Below, in pieces: positions 1-9,850 of a DNA stretch of 33,349 nucleotides. Every line of letters starts with the position of its first letter. The first letter of the stretch is position 1. Source of the stretch: Acidimicrobiia bacterium (GTDB taxonomy: Bacteria; Actinomycetota; Acidimicrobiia; IMCC26256; PALSA-555); contig DASZJD010000022.1 of assembly GCA_035948415.1 (NCBI GenBank), positions 1 to 33,349 on the forward strand. Reading direction: 5' to 3'. Below the pieces are notes generated by a model that saw only the letters and a program-made list of their open reading frames with translations, was not told where the DNA came from and made no database searches. Made by a program: the position numbers and the translations under genes.

Positions 1-996
1 GTCCTGCGCCGTCAGGCTCCAGCCGCTCGTCTGGCTGTGCGTCCGCAGCGACAGGCTCTTGGGGCTCTTGGGGCCGAACGGCTTGATGAGCTTCGCCCAG
101 AGCATGCGGGCGGCCCGCAGCTTGGCGACCTCCATGAAGTAATTCATGCCGATGCCCCAGAAGAACGACAGCCGCGGGCAGAAGGCGTCCACGTCGAGGC
201 CCGCCTTACGGCCGGTGCGGACGTACTCCAGGCCGTCGGCCAGCGTGTAGGCCAGTTCCAGGTCGGCGGTGGCGCCGGCCTCCTGCATGTGGTAGCCGCT
301 GATCGAGATGCTATTGAACTTCGGCATCCGCCGGCTGGTGTAGGCGAAGATGTCGGCGATGATGCGGACGCTCGGCTCGGGCGGGTAGATGTAGGTGTTG
401 CGGACCATGAACTCCTTGAGGATGTCGTTCTGGATGGTCCCCGGCAGCTGCGACTCGTCGACGCCCTGCTCCTCGGCGGCGACGATGTAGCCGGCGAGGA
501 CGGGGAGCACGGCGCCGTTCATGGTCAGGGACACGGTGATCTGGTCGAGCGGGATGCCGTCGAAGAGGATCTTCATGTCCTCGACGGAGTCGATCGCGAC
601 GCCCGCCTTCCCGACGTCGCCGACGACCCGGGGATGGTCGCTGTCGTAGCCCCGGTGGGTCGCCAGGTCGAAGGCCACCGAGAGGCCCGTCTGGCCGGCG
701 GCGAGGTTCTGGCGGTAGAAGGCGTTCGACTCTTCGGCGGTCGAGAACCCCGCGTACTGCCGGATCGTCCACGGCCGGTTCGCGTACATCGTGGCCCGGA
801 CGCCCCGGACGAAGGGCTCGAAGCCGGGCAGGGTGTCGACGAACTCGAGGCCCTCGAGGTCCTCGGCGGTGTAGAGCGGCGCCACCGGGATGCCCTCGGG
901 CGTGGGCCAGGTCAGCCGCTCGGGGTCACCGCCGACCTCGGCGGCGGCCAGCTCGGCCCAGTCGGCCCGGTCGTGGTGCGGGAATCGCTCACCCAT
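1..996 (-). CDS. mutA: Methylmalonyl-CoA mutase large subunit, partial (5' part, 332 codons)
   Basis: Adenosylcobalamin-dependent mutase interconverting methylmalonyl-CoA and succinyl-CoA, a cytoplasmic step in propionate and odd-chain or branched-chain acyl catabolism. Translating the minus strand from ATG 996 gives a typical start of the family: YTAEDL, then [64 protein letters not shown] and [20 protein letters not shown]. Near the window edge comes [15 protein letters not shown], containing the His and Gln of the active site. These match the acyl-CoA TIM-barrel. The gene runs off the left edge, so the C-terminal cobalamin-binding domain is not visible. A TACCCT element (1012-1007) lies 10 nt before the ATG, with GGAG directly before it, so a very short leader is likely. 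Isobutyryl-CoA or ethylmalonyl-CoA mutase are relatives, but these motifs fit methylmalonyl-CoA mutase best. Confidence 0.95.
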   Translation of the reverse strand, partial: MGERFPHHDRADWAELAAAEVGGDPERLTWPTPEGIPVAPLYTAEDLEGLEFVDTLPGFEPFVRGVRATMYANRPWTIRQYAGFSTAEESNAFYRQNLAAGQTGLSVAFDLATHRGYDSDHPRVVGDVGKAGVAIDSVEDMKILFDGIPLDQITVSLTMNGAVLPVLAGYIVAAEEQGVDESQLPGTIQNDILKEFMVRNTYIYPPEPSVRIIADIFAYTSRRMPKFNSISISGYHMQEAGATADLELAYTLADGLEYVRTGRKAGLDVDAFCPRLSFFWGIGMNYFMEVAKLRAARMLWAKLIKPFGPKSPKSLSLRTHSQTSGWSLTAQD

Positions 997-1006
997 ACTC
1001 CGAACG

Positions 1007-1012
1007 AGGGTA
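1007..1012 (-). promoter_or_regulatory. -10 element (TACCCT) of the methylmalonyl-CoA mutase gene
   Basis: TACCCT on the minus strand ends 10 nt before ATG 996. It matches the TANNNT pattern seen before other starts in this window. No convincing -35 is visible. It lies downstream of the small gene ending at 1055, so the mutase probably has its own promoter. Confidence 0.5.
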
Positions 1013-1054
1013 GAGGGTGGCCGGCGAGGCCCGGCGACCGGGCCCGCGGTGGGC

Positions 1055-1276
1055 TCAGCTCGCGGCCCGCAGGTCGCCGTCGGCGGCCTTCGAGAGCGAC
1101 GCTCGGGCCGCCGCGACTCCCGCTCGCCCCACTTGCCGGGCGCTGGCGTCGAGGCGCCAGTCGGTGCTCCAGCGCGCGGCCCGCCGAGCGCGGCGCGGGA
1201 CCGCGCGCGCCCGTCGGGCACTGCGCCGCCCCGACGTCTCGGGCGGAGGATCGACCAGCCGCAGCTGCGTGCTCAC
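1055..1276 (-). CDS. Small hypothetical basic protein (73 aa)
   Basis: I do not recognise this gene. Read from GTG 1276 it begins [18 protein letters not shown], continues with a very Arg/Ala-rich stretch, and ends with [18 protein letters not shown] followed by an Ala-rich helix-like tail closing in LRAAS. No signal peptide or membrane segment is seen. Two points support a real gene. First, GATACT (1288-1283) sits 6 nt before this GTG, the spacing seen at leaderless starts elsewhere in the window. Second, it fills an otherwise empty 370-bp gap upstream of, and in the same direction as, the mutase gene. Against it, long open frames occur by chance at this GC content, and Arg/Ala richness is typical of such shadows. 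An in-frame ATG at 1372 exists but would overlap the iscS start. Confidence 0.4.
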   Translation of the reverse strand: MSTQLRLVDPPPETSGRRSARRARAVPRRARRAARWSTDWRLDASARQVGRAGVAAARASLSKAADGDLRAAS

Positions 1277-1282
1277 GACAGG

Positions 1283-1288
1283 AGTATC
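1283..1288 (-). promoter_or_regulatory. Possible leaderless -10 (GATACT) of the small hypothetical gene
   Basis: GATACT on the minus strand is followed by 6 nt and then GTG 1276. It departs from TANNNT only at the first base. It is the main argument for the GTG start and for the small gene itself. Confidence 0.35.
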
Positions 1289-1357
1289 GCCGGGGGGTGT
1301 GACATCCATTCCCGGTGTGACCGGCGGCACCCCGGGGGCGACCCGAAAGCCGCCCCG

Positions 1358-1363
1358 TACACT
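1358..1363 (+). promoter_or_regulatory. Leaderless -10 element (TACACT) of the cysteine desulfurase gene
   Basis: TACACT is separated by 7 nt from ATG 1371, placing the expected transcription start on the A of the start codon. There is no Shine-Dalgarno sequence. It supports ATG 1371 over the longer upstream frame. Confidence 0.6.
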
Positions 1364-1370
1364 CGGCCCC

Positions 1371-2531
1371 ATGTCGGCGACCTACCTCGACTACGCCGCC
1401 AGCACGCCGATGCGACCGGAGGCGGTCGCGGCGATGGAGCCCTTCCTCTCCTCCTGCTTCGCGAACCCGTCCGGCATCCACGGCGCCGCCCGGGCGGCCA
1501 AGACCGCCCTCGAGGAGGCCCGCGAGACGGTGGCCGGCGCCCTCGGCGCCGAGCCGGGCGAGGTCGTCTTCACCGCCGGGGGCACCGAGGCCGACAACCT
1601 CGGGGTCGAGGGGGCGGCCCGGGCGGCAGGGTCCCGGGGCGGCGTCGTCACCACCGCGTTCGAGCACAAGGGGGTGCTCGCGGCCGGCGATCGGCTGGCC
1701 GCCGAGGGCTTCCCGGTGCACCACGTCGGCGTGCTGCGCAGCGGGATCGTCGACCTCGACGCCCTGGTCGCCACCCTCGACGAGCGCACCGCGGTCGTGT
1801 CGGTGATGCTCGTGAACAACGAGGTCGGGACGATCCAGCCGCTCCGCGAGGTGGCGAGGCTCGTGCGCCGACGGGCCCCGCACGCGGTGCTGCACACGGA
1901 CGCCGTGCAGGCGGTCCCGTGGCTCGACGTCGCCGTGGCCGCGGCGGACGCCGACCTGGTGGCGATCTCGGCCCACAAGTTCGGCGGCCCGAAGGGCACC
2001 GGGGCGCTCGTCGTGCGCGACGGCGTGCCGCTCGTGCCGCTCCTCGAGGGGGGCGGGCAGGAGCGGGGGTTGCGCGCCGGGACGGTGAACGTCGCCGGCG
2101 CGGTGGCGATGGCCGCCGCGCTGCGCGTGACGGTCGAGCGGCGCGCCGACGAGACCCGACGCGTGGCCGCGCTCCGCGAGCGGCTGCTCGCCGGCCTGCT
2201 CGAGCGGGTCCCCGACACGTTCGTGAACGGCGACCCGGCGGCGAAGGTCGCCGGCAACTGCCACGTCGGCTTCCGCGGCGTCGAGGCCGAGACGCTGCTC
2301 GTGGCCCTGGACCAAGGCGGCGTGTACGCCGCCGCGGGCTCGTCGTGCTCGTCGGGCGCGACCGAGCCGTCGCACGTGCTGGCGGCCATGGGCCTGCCCC
2401 GCGAGGACGCCCTGGCGTCGATCCGGCTCAGCCTCGGCTTCGCGTCCACGGCCGACGACGTCGACCGGGCGCTGGCCGCCATCCCCCCGGCCGTCGACCG
2501 GCTCCGGGCGCACGCCGGGGCGGCCCGATGA
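1371..2531 (+). CDS. iscS: Cysteine desulfurase (IscS/NifS family, 386 aa)
   Basis: PLP enzyme that removes sulfur from cysteine as a persulfide, supplying tRNA thiolation and Fe-S cluster assembly in the cytoplasm. The protein starts MSATYLDYAASTPMRP, typical of the family. It has the cofactor-region motif FEHKGVLA (about 97-104), the PLP lysine K203 in SAHKFGGPKG, the RAGT motif near 235, and the catalytic loop Cys C326 in SSCSSGATEPSHV. The 386-aa length is normal for class I IscS-like proteins. ATG 1371 is chosen because the family N-terminus begins there and a -10 lies 7 nt upstream. The stop overlaps the mnmA start by 4 nt (ATGA), so the two are translationally coupled. The direct neighbour is a thiouridylase, so tRNA 2-thiolation is the clearest role, though supply to Fe-S assembly is also possible. 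Confidence 0.95.
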   Translation: MSATYLDYAASTPMRPEAVAAMEPFLSSCFANPSGIHGAARAAKTALEEARETVAGALGAEPGEVVFTAGGTEADNLGVEGAARAAGSRGGVVTTAFEHKGVLAAGDRLAAEGFPVHHVGVLRSGIVDLDALVATLDERTAVVSVMLVNNEVGTIQPLREVARLVRRRAPHAVLHTDAVQAVPWLDVAVAAADADLVAISAHKFGGPKGTGALVVRDGVPLVPLLEGGGQERGLRAGTVNVAGAVAMAAALRVTVERRADETRRVAALRERLLAGLLERVPDTFVNGDPAAKVAGNCHVGFRGVEAETLLVALDQGGVYAAAGSSCSSGATEPSHVLAAMGLPREDALASIRLSLGFASTADDVDRALAAIPPAVDRLRAHAGAAR

Positions 2532-3550
2532 GGGTGCTCGCGCTGATGAGCGGGGGGGTGGACTCGTCGGTGGCCGCGGCCCGGCTCGTCGAGGCCGGGC
2601 ACGAGGTCGTGGGCGTGACGCTGCGCCTGTGGGGCGGCGAGACCGGCTCCGGCTGCTGCGGCGTGGGCGATGTCGAGGACGCCCGGCGGGTCGCGGCCCA
2701 GCTGGGCGTCCCCCACTACGTGTTCAACCTGACCGACGACTTCACGGCCTCGGTCGTCGACCCGTTCGTGGCCGGCTACGACGCCGCCCGCACGCCGAAC
2801 CCCTGCGTCGAGTGCAACCGCGCCATCAAGTTCGGGCGGGCGCTCGACCGCGCCGTCGCCCTCGGCTTCGACGCCGTCGCCAGCGGCCACCACGCCCGGG
2901 TCGAGCGCGACCGCCACGGCTCGTACCGGCTGCGCCGGGGCGCCGACGGCGCCAAGGACCAGTCGTACGTGCTCTACATGCTCGGGCAGCGGGAGCTGGC
3001 GCGGCTCCTCCTCCCCGTCGGCGACCTCACGAAGCGGGCCGTGCGGGCCCGGGCGGCCGAGCTCGGCCTGCGCACGGCGGCGAAGCCCGAGAGCATGGAC
3101 GTCTGCTTCGTGACGCGGCGCGACCGCGTCCGGTTCGTGTCCGCGCGCGCCGCGCCCCGCCCGGGGCCGATCGTCGACCGCGACGGGACCGTCGTCGGCC
3201 GTCACGACGGGGTGTCCCGGTTCACGATCGGGCAGCGGCGGGGCCTCGGCGTCGCCGCCGGCGAGCCCCGCTACGTCGTCGGCCTCGACGCCGCCGCCGC
3301 GACCGTCACCGTCGGGTCGCGGGACGACCTCCTGCGCCACGAGATCCCGGTGCGAGACCTGTCGTTCGTGCGCCACGCGCCGGGATCCGCGCCCGTCCTC
3401 GTGCAGACCCGGGCGCACGCCGAGCCGGTCCGGGGTCGTCTGGTCGGCCGCCTGGTGCGCCTCGACGCGCCGACGCCGCGGGTGGCGCCGGGCCAGGTCG
3501 TTGCCCTCTACGACGGCGACGAGCTCGTGGGCGGCGGCCTGGCCGCGTGA
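2528..3550 (+). CDS. mnmA: tRNA-specific 2-thiouridylase MnmA (340 aa)
   Basis: ATP-dependent enzyme that puts sulfur on U34 of Lys, Glu and Gln tRNAs, using persulfide delivered from a cysteine desulfurase. The PP-loop is MSGGVDSSVAAARL near residues 7-20. The first functional Cys is C93 in NPCVECNRAIKFG, and the persulfide-receiving Cys is C193 in ESMDVCFV. HHAR follows the GFDAVASG segment, and SRFTIGQRRGLGV marks the central domain, followed by a C-terminal beta-barrel. The CCGVGDVEDARRVA segment at about 43-56 is the form common in actinobacteria. At 340 aa it is a little shorter than the roughly 370 aa of E. coli MnmA, mainly in the C-terminal part. Its ATG overlaps the iscS stop, and its own stop overlaps the next GTG by 4 nt. 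Confidence 0.95.
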   Translation: MRVLALMSGGVDSSVAAARLVEAGHEVVGVTLRLWGGETGSGCCGVGDVEDARRVAAQLGVPHYVFNLTDDFTASVVDPFVAGYDAARTPNPCVECNRAIKFGRALDRAVALGFDAVASGHHARVERDRHGSYRLRRGADGAKDQSYVLYMLGQRELARLLLPVGDLTKRAVRARAAELGLRTAAKPESMDVCFVTRRDRVRFVSARAAPRPGPIVDRDGTVVGRHDGVSRFTIGQRRGLGVAAGEPRYVVGLDAAAATVTVGSRDDLLRHEIPVRDLSFVRHAPGSAPVLVQTRAHAEPVRGRLVGRLVRLDAPTPRVAPGQVVALYDGDELVGGGLAA

Positions 3551-4899
3551 CCGGGCCGGTCTCGCGCCGGCGGTTCCTCGCCGTCGGGGCCGGCGGCGTC
3601 GTCGCCGTCGCCTGGCCGCGACGCCCGTCGCGACCCACCCTCGACGTCCGGGCCTACGGCGCCACCGGCGACGGCACCCACCTCGACACCGCGGCCGTGC
3701 AGCGGGCCCTCGACGCCGCCGGTCGTCGGGCCGCCACGCTGCGGGTCGGCCCGGGCACCTTCCGATGCGGCACGCTGCGGCTGCGCAGCGGGGTCCAGCT
3801 CGTCCTCGAGGCCGGCGCCACGCTGCTCGCCAGCTCGCGGCCCGAGGACTTCCTCCCCGTCGAGCGGCTGCCGTACCCGACCTACTCCGACGCCGAGACC
3901 AGCGGCTTCCACGAGGCCCTGCTCCTGGGCGACGGGATCCACGACGTCGTGATCACCGGGCCGGGCACGATCGACGGGGGCCGCACCGAGCGGAACGGGC
4001 CGAAGCCGATCGCGCTGCACCGGTGCCGGCGGGCCACGGTCAGCGGCGTCACGATCCGCAACGCCCCCAACTACTGCGTCAGCCTCGGCGGCTGCGACGA
4101 CGTCGTCGTCGACAGCGTCACGATCCGCGATGCCTTCGCCGACGGCATCGACCCCGACTGCTGCCGGCGCGTCCGGATCGTCGGCTGCGACATCGAATCC
4201 GACGACGACGCCATCGTCCTGAAGACCAGCCTCATCCTCGGGGCCCCGCACCCCACCGAGGACGTGGTGGTCGAGCGCTGCCGGATGATGAGCCCCTCCA
4301 ACGGCTTCAAGATCGGGACCGAGACGAGCGGCGCCGTCCGGCGCGTCACCGTGCGCGACTGCCAGGTCAGCGGCCGGGCCCGCCCGACCGCGATCCCGGC
4401 CGTCGTCGCCGGCGAGGCCGGCGGCGTCGCGATCGAGAGCGTCGACGGCGCCGCGGTGGAGGACGTCGTCGTCGAGCGCGTGACCGTGACCGACGCCGCC
4501 GTGCCGCTCTTCGTCCGTCTCGGGGCCCGGGGCCGCGGCCAGCGGACACCGACGCCCGGCGCCATCCGCGGCGTCGCGGTGCGCGACCTCAGCGCCACCG
4601 GCGCCACGAGCGCGTGCACGGTGTCCGGGGTGCCCGGCCATCCGGTGGAGTCCCTCGTGCTCGAGCGGGCCCAGCTCCACACGGCCGACGCCGGCGGTCG
4701 ACGGTCGACCCCGGTCGCCGAGCTGCCCGCCGCCTACCCGCAGGCCGGGATGTTCGGACCGCTGCCCGCGTCCGGGCTCTGGATCCGCCACGCGCGACGG
4801 GTGCAGCTCCGCGACGTGACGGTGGCCGCGACCGGCGACCCGCGGCCGCCGCTGGTCACCGACGACGTCACGGGGCTCGACGTCGCGCCACCCCTCTGA
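3547..4899 (+). CDS. Tat-exported GH28-like right-handed beta-helix hydrolase (450 aa)
   Basis: Predicted exported enzyme of the polygalacturonase/rhamnogalacturonase family acting on polysaccharide outside the membrane. The N-terminus VTGPVSRRRFLAVGAGG carries a twin-arginine signal with a short hydrophobic stretch. The mature part opens with DVRAYGATGDGTHLDT, the usual pectate-lyase-type beta-helix start. It then shows repeated short strands and the acidic positions DGIDPDC (D202, D204) and SDDDA (219-221). The canonical GHG is not present; the matching place reads SPSNGFKIGTETSG, so substrate and mode of action are uncertain. The GTG start overlaps the mnmA stop (GTGA). That is tight coupling for a protein with no obvious link to tRNA thiolation. 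The 3' end overlaps the convergent membrane-protein gene by 32 bp. Family assignment is good; pectin as substrate is only a guess. Confidence 0.8.
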   Translation: MTGPVSRRRFLAVGAGGVVAVAWPRRPSRPTLDVRAYGATGDGTHLDTAAVQRALDAAGRRAATLRVGPGTFRCGTLRLRSGVQLVLEAGATLLASSRPEDFLPVERLPYPTYSDAETSGFHEALLLGDGIHDVVITGPGTIDGGRTERNGPKPIALHRCRRATVSGVTIRNAPNYCVSLGGCDDVVVDSVTIRDAFADGIDPDCCRRVRIVGCDIESDDDAIVLKTSLILGAPHPTEDVVVERCRMMSPSNGFKIGTETSGAVRRVTVRDCQVSGRARPTAIPAVVAGEAGGVAIESVDGAAVEDVVVERVTVTDAAVPLFVRLGARGRGQRTPTPGAIRGVAVRDLSATGATSACTVSGVPGHPVESLVLERAQLHTADAGGRRSTPVAELPAAYPQAGMFGPLPASGLWIRHARRVQLRDVTVAATGDPRPPLVTDDVTGLDVAPPL

Positions 4900-5782
4900 C
4901 CGGGTCGGCCACCTCGACGCGCACCCGCCGACCCGCCGCGGCCTCGAGCAGCTCCCGGCGGTACGAGACGGCGACGAGGAGCGCCGGCGCGAAGACGGTC
5001 TCGGCGCCGCGGCGCGGCCGCGGCGCGCGGAGCAGCTCGGCGGGCTCGTCGAAGGCGAGGAGCAACGAGCCGAGTGTCGCCCCGAGCCGGAGGTCGAGGA
5101 CGTCGCCGACCGGCTCGTCGGCGGCGACGCCCCGCATCCGCTGCACGTGCTCGCGAGGGAAGAGGACGTTGTCGGCGAGCGCCATGCGGTCCACGATCAC
5201 GACCCCGGCCGGCACGAGCACCACCCAGCGACGCGAGAGCCGGTGCAGCGCCCGCGCCGCCACCACCGCCGCCGGGACGCCGATCACGAGCGCGACGGCA
5301 CCCTCGGCGGCTCGGCCGGCGCTGAGGAGCAGGGGGCCCGCGCCGAGCCCGACCACCACGACCGCGCGCGCCGCCGGCAGCAGCCCCAGGAAGAGCGCCG
5401 GCGGGACCCGCAGCGGGTATCGCCGCTCGTCGCCGTAGGCGACGCCGTTGGCGGCTGCGAGCGCGAACGCCGGGTCGGCGGCGAGCGCGGCGGCGGCGAC
5501 GCTGGCGGCGACCGCGACGACCGCGGCCACCGTCGACGGGCGGCCGCTGGCGGCGCTCGCGATCGCCGCCGCGGCCCCCGCGGGCGCGACGACGCGCAGG
5601 GCGGTGAGCCCGGCCGGACGCGGCGCGAGCACGGCCACCAGGCCCACGGCCCACCCGAGCCAGCACAACGCCGCGCCGCACAGCCGGGCCGAGTCGCTCC
5701 AGCCGCGGAGGCCGCTGGCGAGCGCCGGCCCCGCCGTGAGCGGCAGCGTGACCCAAGCCGCGCGCACGAGCCAGGGTCGCAT
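4868..5782 (-). CDS. Hypothetical multi-pass membrane protein (304 aa)
   Basis: I do not recognise the family. The N-terminal two thirds hold several hydrophobic, Ala/Val/Leu-rich segments, for example around LCGAALCWLGWAVGLVAVLA, VVAVAASVAAAALAA, RAVVVVGLGAGPLLLSAG and VALVIGVPAAVVAARAL. These suggest about six membrane passes. The last third begins SRRWVVLVPAGVVIVDRMAL and continues NVLFPREHVQRMRG, which looks like a small beta-rich cytoplasmic domain resembling bacterial PH-like domains of membrane proteins. That comparison is from appearance only. ATG 5782 is supported by CAGACT ending 8 nt upstream, consistent with leaderless transcription. It is divergent from ligA and overlaps the GH28-like gene tail to tail. 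Confidence 0.7.
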   Translation of the reverse strand: MRPWLVRAAWVTLPLTAGPALASGLRGWSDSARLCGAALCWLGWAVGLVAVLAPRPAGLTALRVVAPAGAAAAIASAASGRPSTVAAVVAVAASVAAAALAADPAFALAAANGVAYGDERRYPLRVPPALFLGLLPAARAVVVVGLGAGPLLLSAGRAAEGAVALVIGVPAAVVAARALHRLSRRWVVLVPAGVVIVDRMALADNVLFPREHVQRMRGVAADEPVGDVLDLRLGATLGSLLLAFDEPAELLRAPRPRRGAETVFAPALLVAVSYRRELLEAAAGRRVRVEVADPVRGVARRRAP

Positions 5783-5790
5783 CGGCGCCC

Positions 5791-5796
5791 AGTCTG
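5791..5796 (-). promoter_or_regulatory. Probable leaderless -10 (CAGACT) of the membrane-protein gene
   Basis: CAGACT on the minus strand lies 8 nt before ATG 5782. It matches TANNNT except for C at the first base. Together with the ligA element on the other strand it forms a compact divergent promoter region of about 100 bp. Confidence 0.4.
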
Positions 5797-5797
5797 A

Positions 5798-7938
<2,141 letters not shown>

Positions 7939-7939
<1 letters not shown>

Positions 7940-8388
7940 TGGTCGACCGGTCGAAGGTCGGGCTCCAGGACGAGCCCGCGACGATGCCCATCGAGCGGGG
8001 CAAGATCCGAGAGTTCGCTCGGGCCTGTAAGACGACGAACCCGGCCTACGTCGACGACCCGACGCCGGTGTCGCCGCCGACGTTCCTCACCACCGTGAAC
8101 TTCTGGAGCGGCGGCGGCACGTCCCCGCTGCAGCGCCTCGACATCGACCTGCGCCGCCTGCTACACGGCGGCCAGGAGTACGTGTTCCACGGGCCGCCCC
8201 CACGAGCCGGGACCGAGCTCACCTTCCAGACCCGCGTCGACCAGATCTACGAGAAGGAAGGACGCCGGGGAGGCACGATGACGTTCATCGAGACGGTCAC
8301 CGAGTTCCGCGACCCGGAGGGCACCCTCGTCGCCGAGGCCCGCTCGACCGCGATCGAGACCGGACAAGCACCGACGGCGGGAGGCTGA
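7939..8388 (+). CDS. MaoC-like N-terminal dehydratase domain protein (HadA/HadC type, 149 aa)
   Basis: Hotdog-fold protein resembling the non-catalytic partner (HadA or HadC) of mycobacterial-type (3R)-hydroxyacyl dehydratases. It has the family start DRSKVGLQDEPATMPIERGK, the segment FARACKTTNPAYVDD, PPTFLTTVNFW, a central LHGGQEYVFHGPPPRAGTEL, and a C-terminal strand ending VAEARSTAIET. The catalytic Asp/His motif of R-hydratases is absent here, as in known HadA/HadC subunits, and is present in the next gene. ATG 7939 shares its A with the ligA stop, and GGAAGGAG lies 5 nt upstream. It very likely forms a heterodimer with the product of the following gene and acts on hydroxyacyl-CoA or hydroxyacyl-ACP. 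Which pathway it serves cannot be told from the sequence. Confidence 0.85.
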
Positions 8389-8390
8389 CG

Positions 8391-8807
8391 ATGGTGGCGT
8401 GGGACGAGCTGACCGAGGGCACGAAGGCACCGAGACGCGAGTACGGGCCGCTCACCCGCACCGACTTCGTCCGCTACCAGGGCGCGTCGGGCGACTTCAA
8501 CCCGATCCACCACGACGAGGAGTTCGCCAAGTCGGCGGGCTTCCCGACCGTGTTCTCGGTCGGGATGCTCCAGGCCGGGATCCTCGGCTGCTACTGCACC
8601 GAGTGGCTCGGCGCCGAGAACGTGCGGCGGTTCTCGGTCCAGTTCCGGGAGCAGGTGTGGCCGGGCGACCACCTCGTGTGCGAGGCGACGGTCCGTCGAC
8701 GCTCCGAGGAGGACGGCGAACGCCGCGTGGAGCTCCAGCTGCTCGTCACCCGCCAGGAGAGCGGCGGCGCCGCGATCAAGGGCGAGGCCACGTTCGCGGT
8801 CCCGTGA
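8391..8807 (+). CDS. MaoC-family dehydratase, catalytic subunit (HadB type, 138 aa)
   Basis: Hotdog-fold hydratase/dehydratase. The catalytic motif GDFNPIHHDEEFA places Asp35 and His40, followed by AGFPTVFSVGMLQAGIL, typical of HadB/MaoC proteins. Expected chemistry is reversible hydration of trans-2-enoyl thioesters. The gene starts 2 nt after the preceding stop, with GGGAGG upstream of ATG 8391, so the two subunits are made together. Ribosomal coupling back to ligA suggests the whole set is one transcript. Fatty-acid synthesis and fatty-acid oxidation are both possible roles. Confidence 0.88.
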   Translation: MVAWDELTEGTKAPRREYGPLTRTDFVRYQGASGDFNPIHHDEEFAKSAGFPTVFSVGMLQAGILGCYCTEWLGAENVRRFSVQFREQVWPGDHLVCEATVRRRSEEDGERRVELQLLVTRQESGGAAIKGEATFAVP

Positions 8808-8844
8808 CGCGCCGCCCGAGCCCGCGGTCCCGCCCGCGCTGACC

Positions 8845-9849
8845 GTGCGAGCGCAGGTCCTCCACGCGCCGGGCCCGATCTCGAGCCGGCCCCTGGCCCT
8901 CGAGGAACGGGACGTGCCGGAGCCGCCGGCGGACGCGGTGCGCGTGCGGGTGCACGCCTGCGCCTGCTGTCGCACCGACCTGCACGTCGTCGAGGGCGAC
9001 CTCGAGCTTCCGCACCTCCCGGTGGTGCCCGGCCACCAGGTCGTCGGCACCGTCGAGGCGCTCGGGTCCGGCTCCACCCGCCTTGAGGTCGGCGAGCGGG
9101 TCGGCGTGGCCTGGCTTCACTGGGCCGACGGGGACTGCGCCTTCTGCCGGCGCGGCGAGGAGAACCTGTGCGTGCGGGCCCAGTTCACCGGGTGGACCGT
9201 CGACGGCGGCTACGCCGACGCCGTGACGGTCCCCGAGGCCTTCGCGGTGCGGCTGCCCGCGTCCATCGCCGACGTCGCCGCCGCCCCGCTCCTCTGCGCC
9301 GGCGTCATCGGCTACCGCGCCCTCCGCCGGGCCGAGGTCCAGCCGGGGGAGCGCGTCGCGCTGCTCGGCTTCGGCGCCTCGGCCCACCTCGCCTTGCAGG
9401 TGCTCACCCACTGGGGCTGCGAGGTCGTCGTGCTGACCCGCGGCGAACGGCACCGGCAGCTGGCCGAGGAGCTCGGCGCGGCGTGGGTCGGCGACGCCGC
9501 CACCCTGCCGTCCGAGCCGTGCGACCGCGCGGTCGTCTTCGCGCCCGCGGGCGAGCTCGTTCCGGTGGCCCTGCGCCTGATCCGCGCCGGCGGCACGGTC
9601 AGCCTGGCGGGCATCCACATGTCACCGATCCCGTCGTTCGACTACGACCTGCTGTGGGGCGAGCGCAGCCTGCGGTCGGTCGCGAACATGACGCGGAAGG
9701 ACGCGGAGGAGTTCCTCGCCATCGCCGCCGCCGCGCCGGTCCGAGCCGAGGTCGAGACGTTTCCGCTCGAGGCGGCCGACGACGCGCTGCTCGCGGTGGC
9801 GCGCGACGAGGTGCGCGGCGCCGCGGTCCTGACCGTGGCCGGCTCGTAG
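8845..9849 (+). CDS. Zinc-dependent alcohol dehydrogenase family protein (334 aa)
   Basis: Medium-chain dehydrogenase/reductase. The N-terminal GroES-like domain includes CACCRTDLHVVEGDL, with the first catalytic-zinc Cys, and PVVPGHQVVGTVEALG, with the zinc His. The nucleotide-binding domain has a glycine-rich turn at VALLGFGASAHLALQV. A structural zinc loop is present as GDCAFCRRGEENLC, but the leading CG-x-C part of the usual four-Cys motif is missing: WADGDC appears instead. Three of four structural Cys are therefore visible. Cofactor preference and substrate cannot be read. GTG 8845 is chosen as the first start matching the family N-terminus; there is no clear ribosome binding site. The gene follows the dehydratase pair by 37 bp in the same direction and probably ends that operon. 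Confidence 0.85.
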   Translation: MRAQVLHAPGPISSRPLALEERDVPEPPADAVRVRVHACACCRTDLHVVEGDLELPHLPVVPGHQVVGTVEALGSGSTRLEVGERVGVAWLHWADGDCAFCRRGEENLCVRAQFTGWTVDGGYADAVTVPEAFAVRLPASIADVAAAPLLCAGVIGYRALRRAEVQPGERVALLGFGASAHLALQVLTHWGCEVVVLTRGERHRQLAEELGAAWVGDAATLPSEPCDRAVVFAPAGELVPVALRLIRAGGTVSLAGIHMSPIPSFDYDLLWGERSLRSVANMTRKDAEEFLAIAAAAPVRAEVETFPLEAADDALLAVARDEVRGAAVLTVAGS

Positions 9850-9850
9850 C

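Noticed and set aside
890-2527. Long open frame running in front of mnmA in its own frame
   Set aside because: It crosses the iscS gene in another frame and is a GC-driven shadow; the real family start MRVLALMSGG is at 2528.
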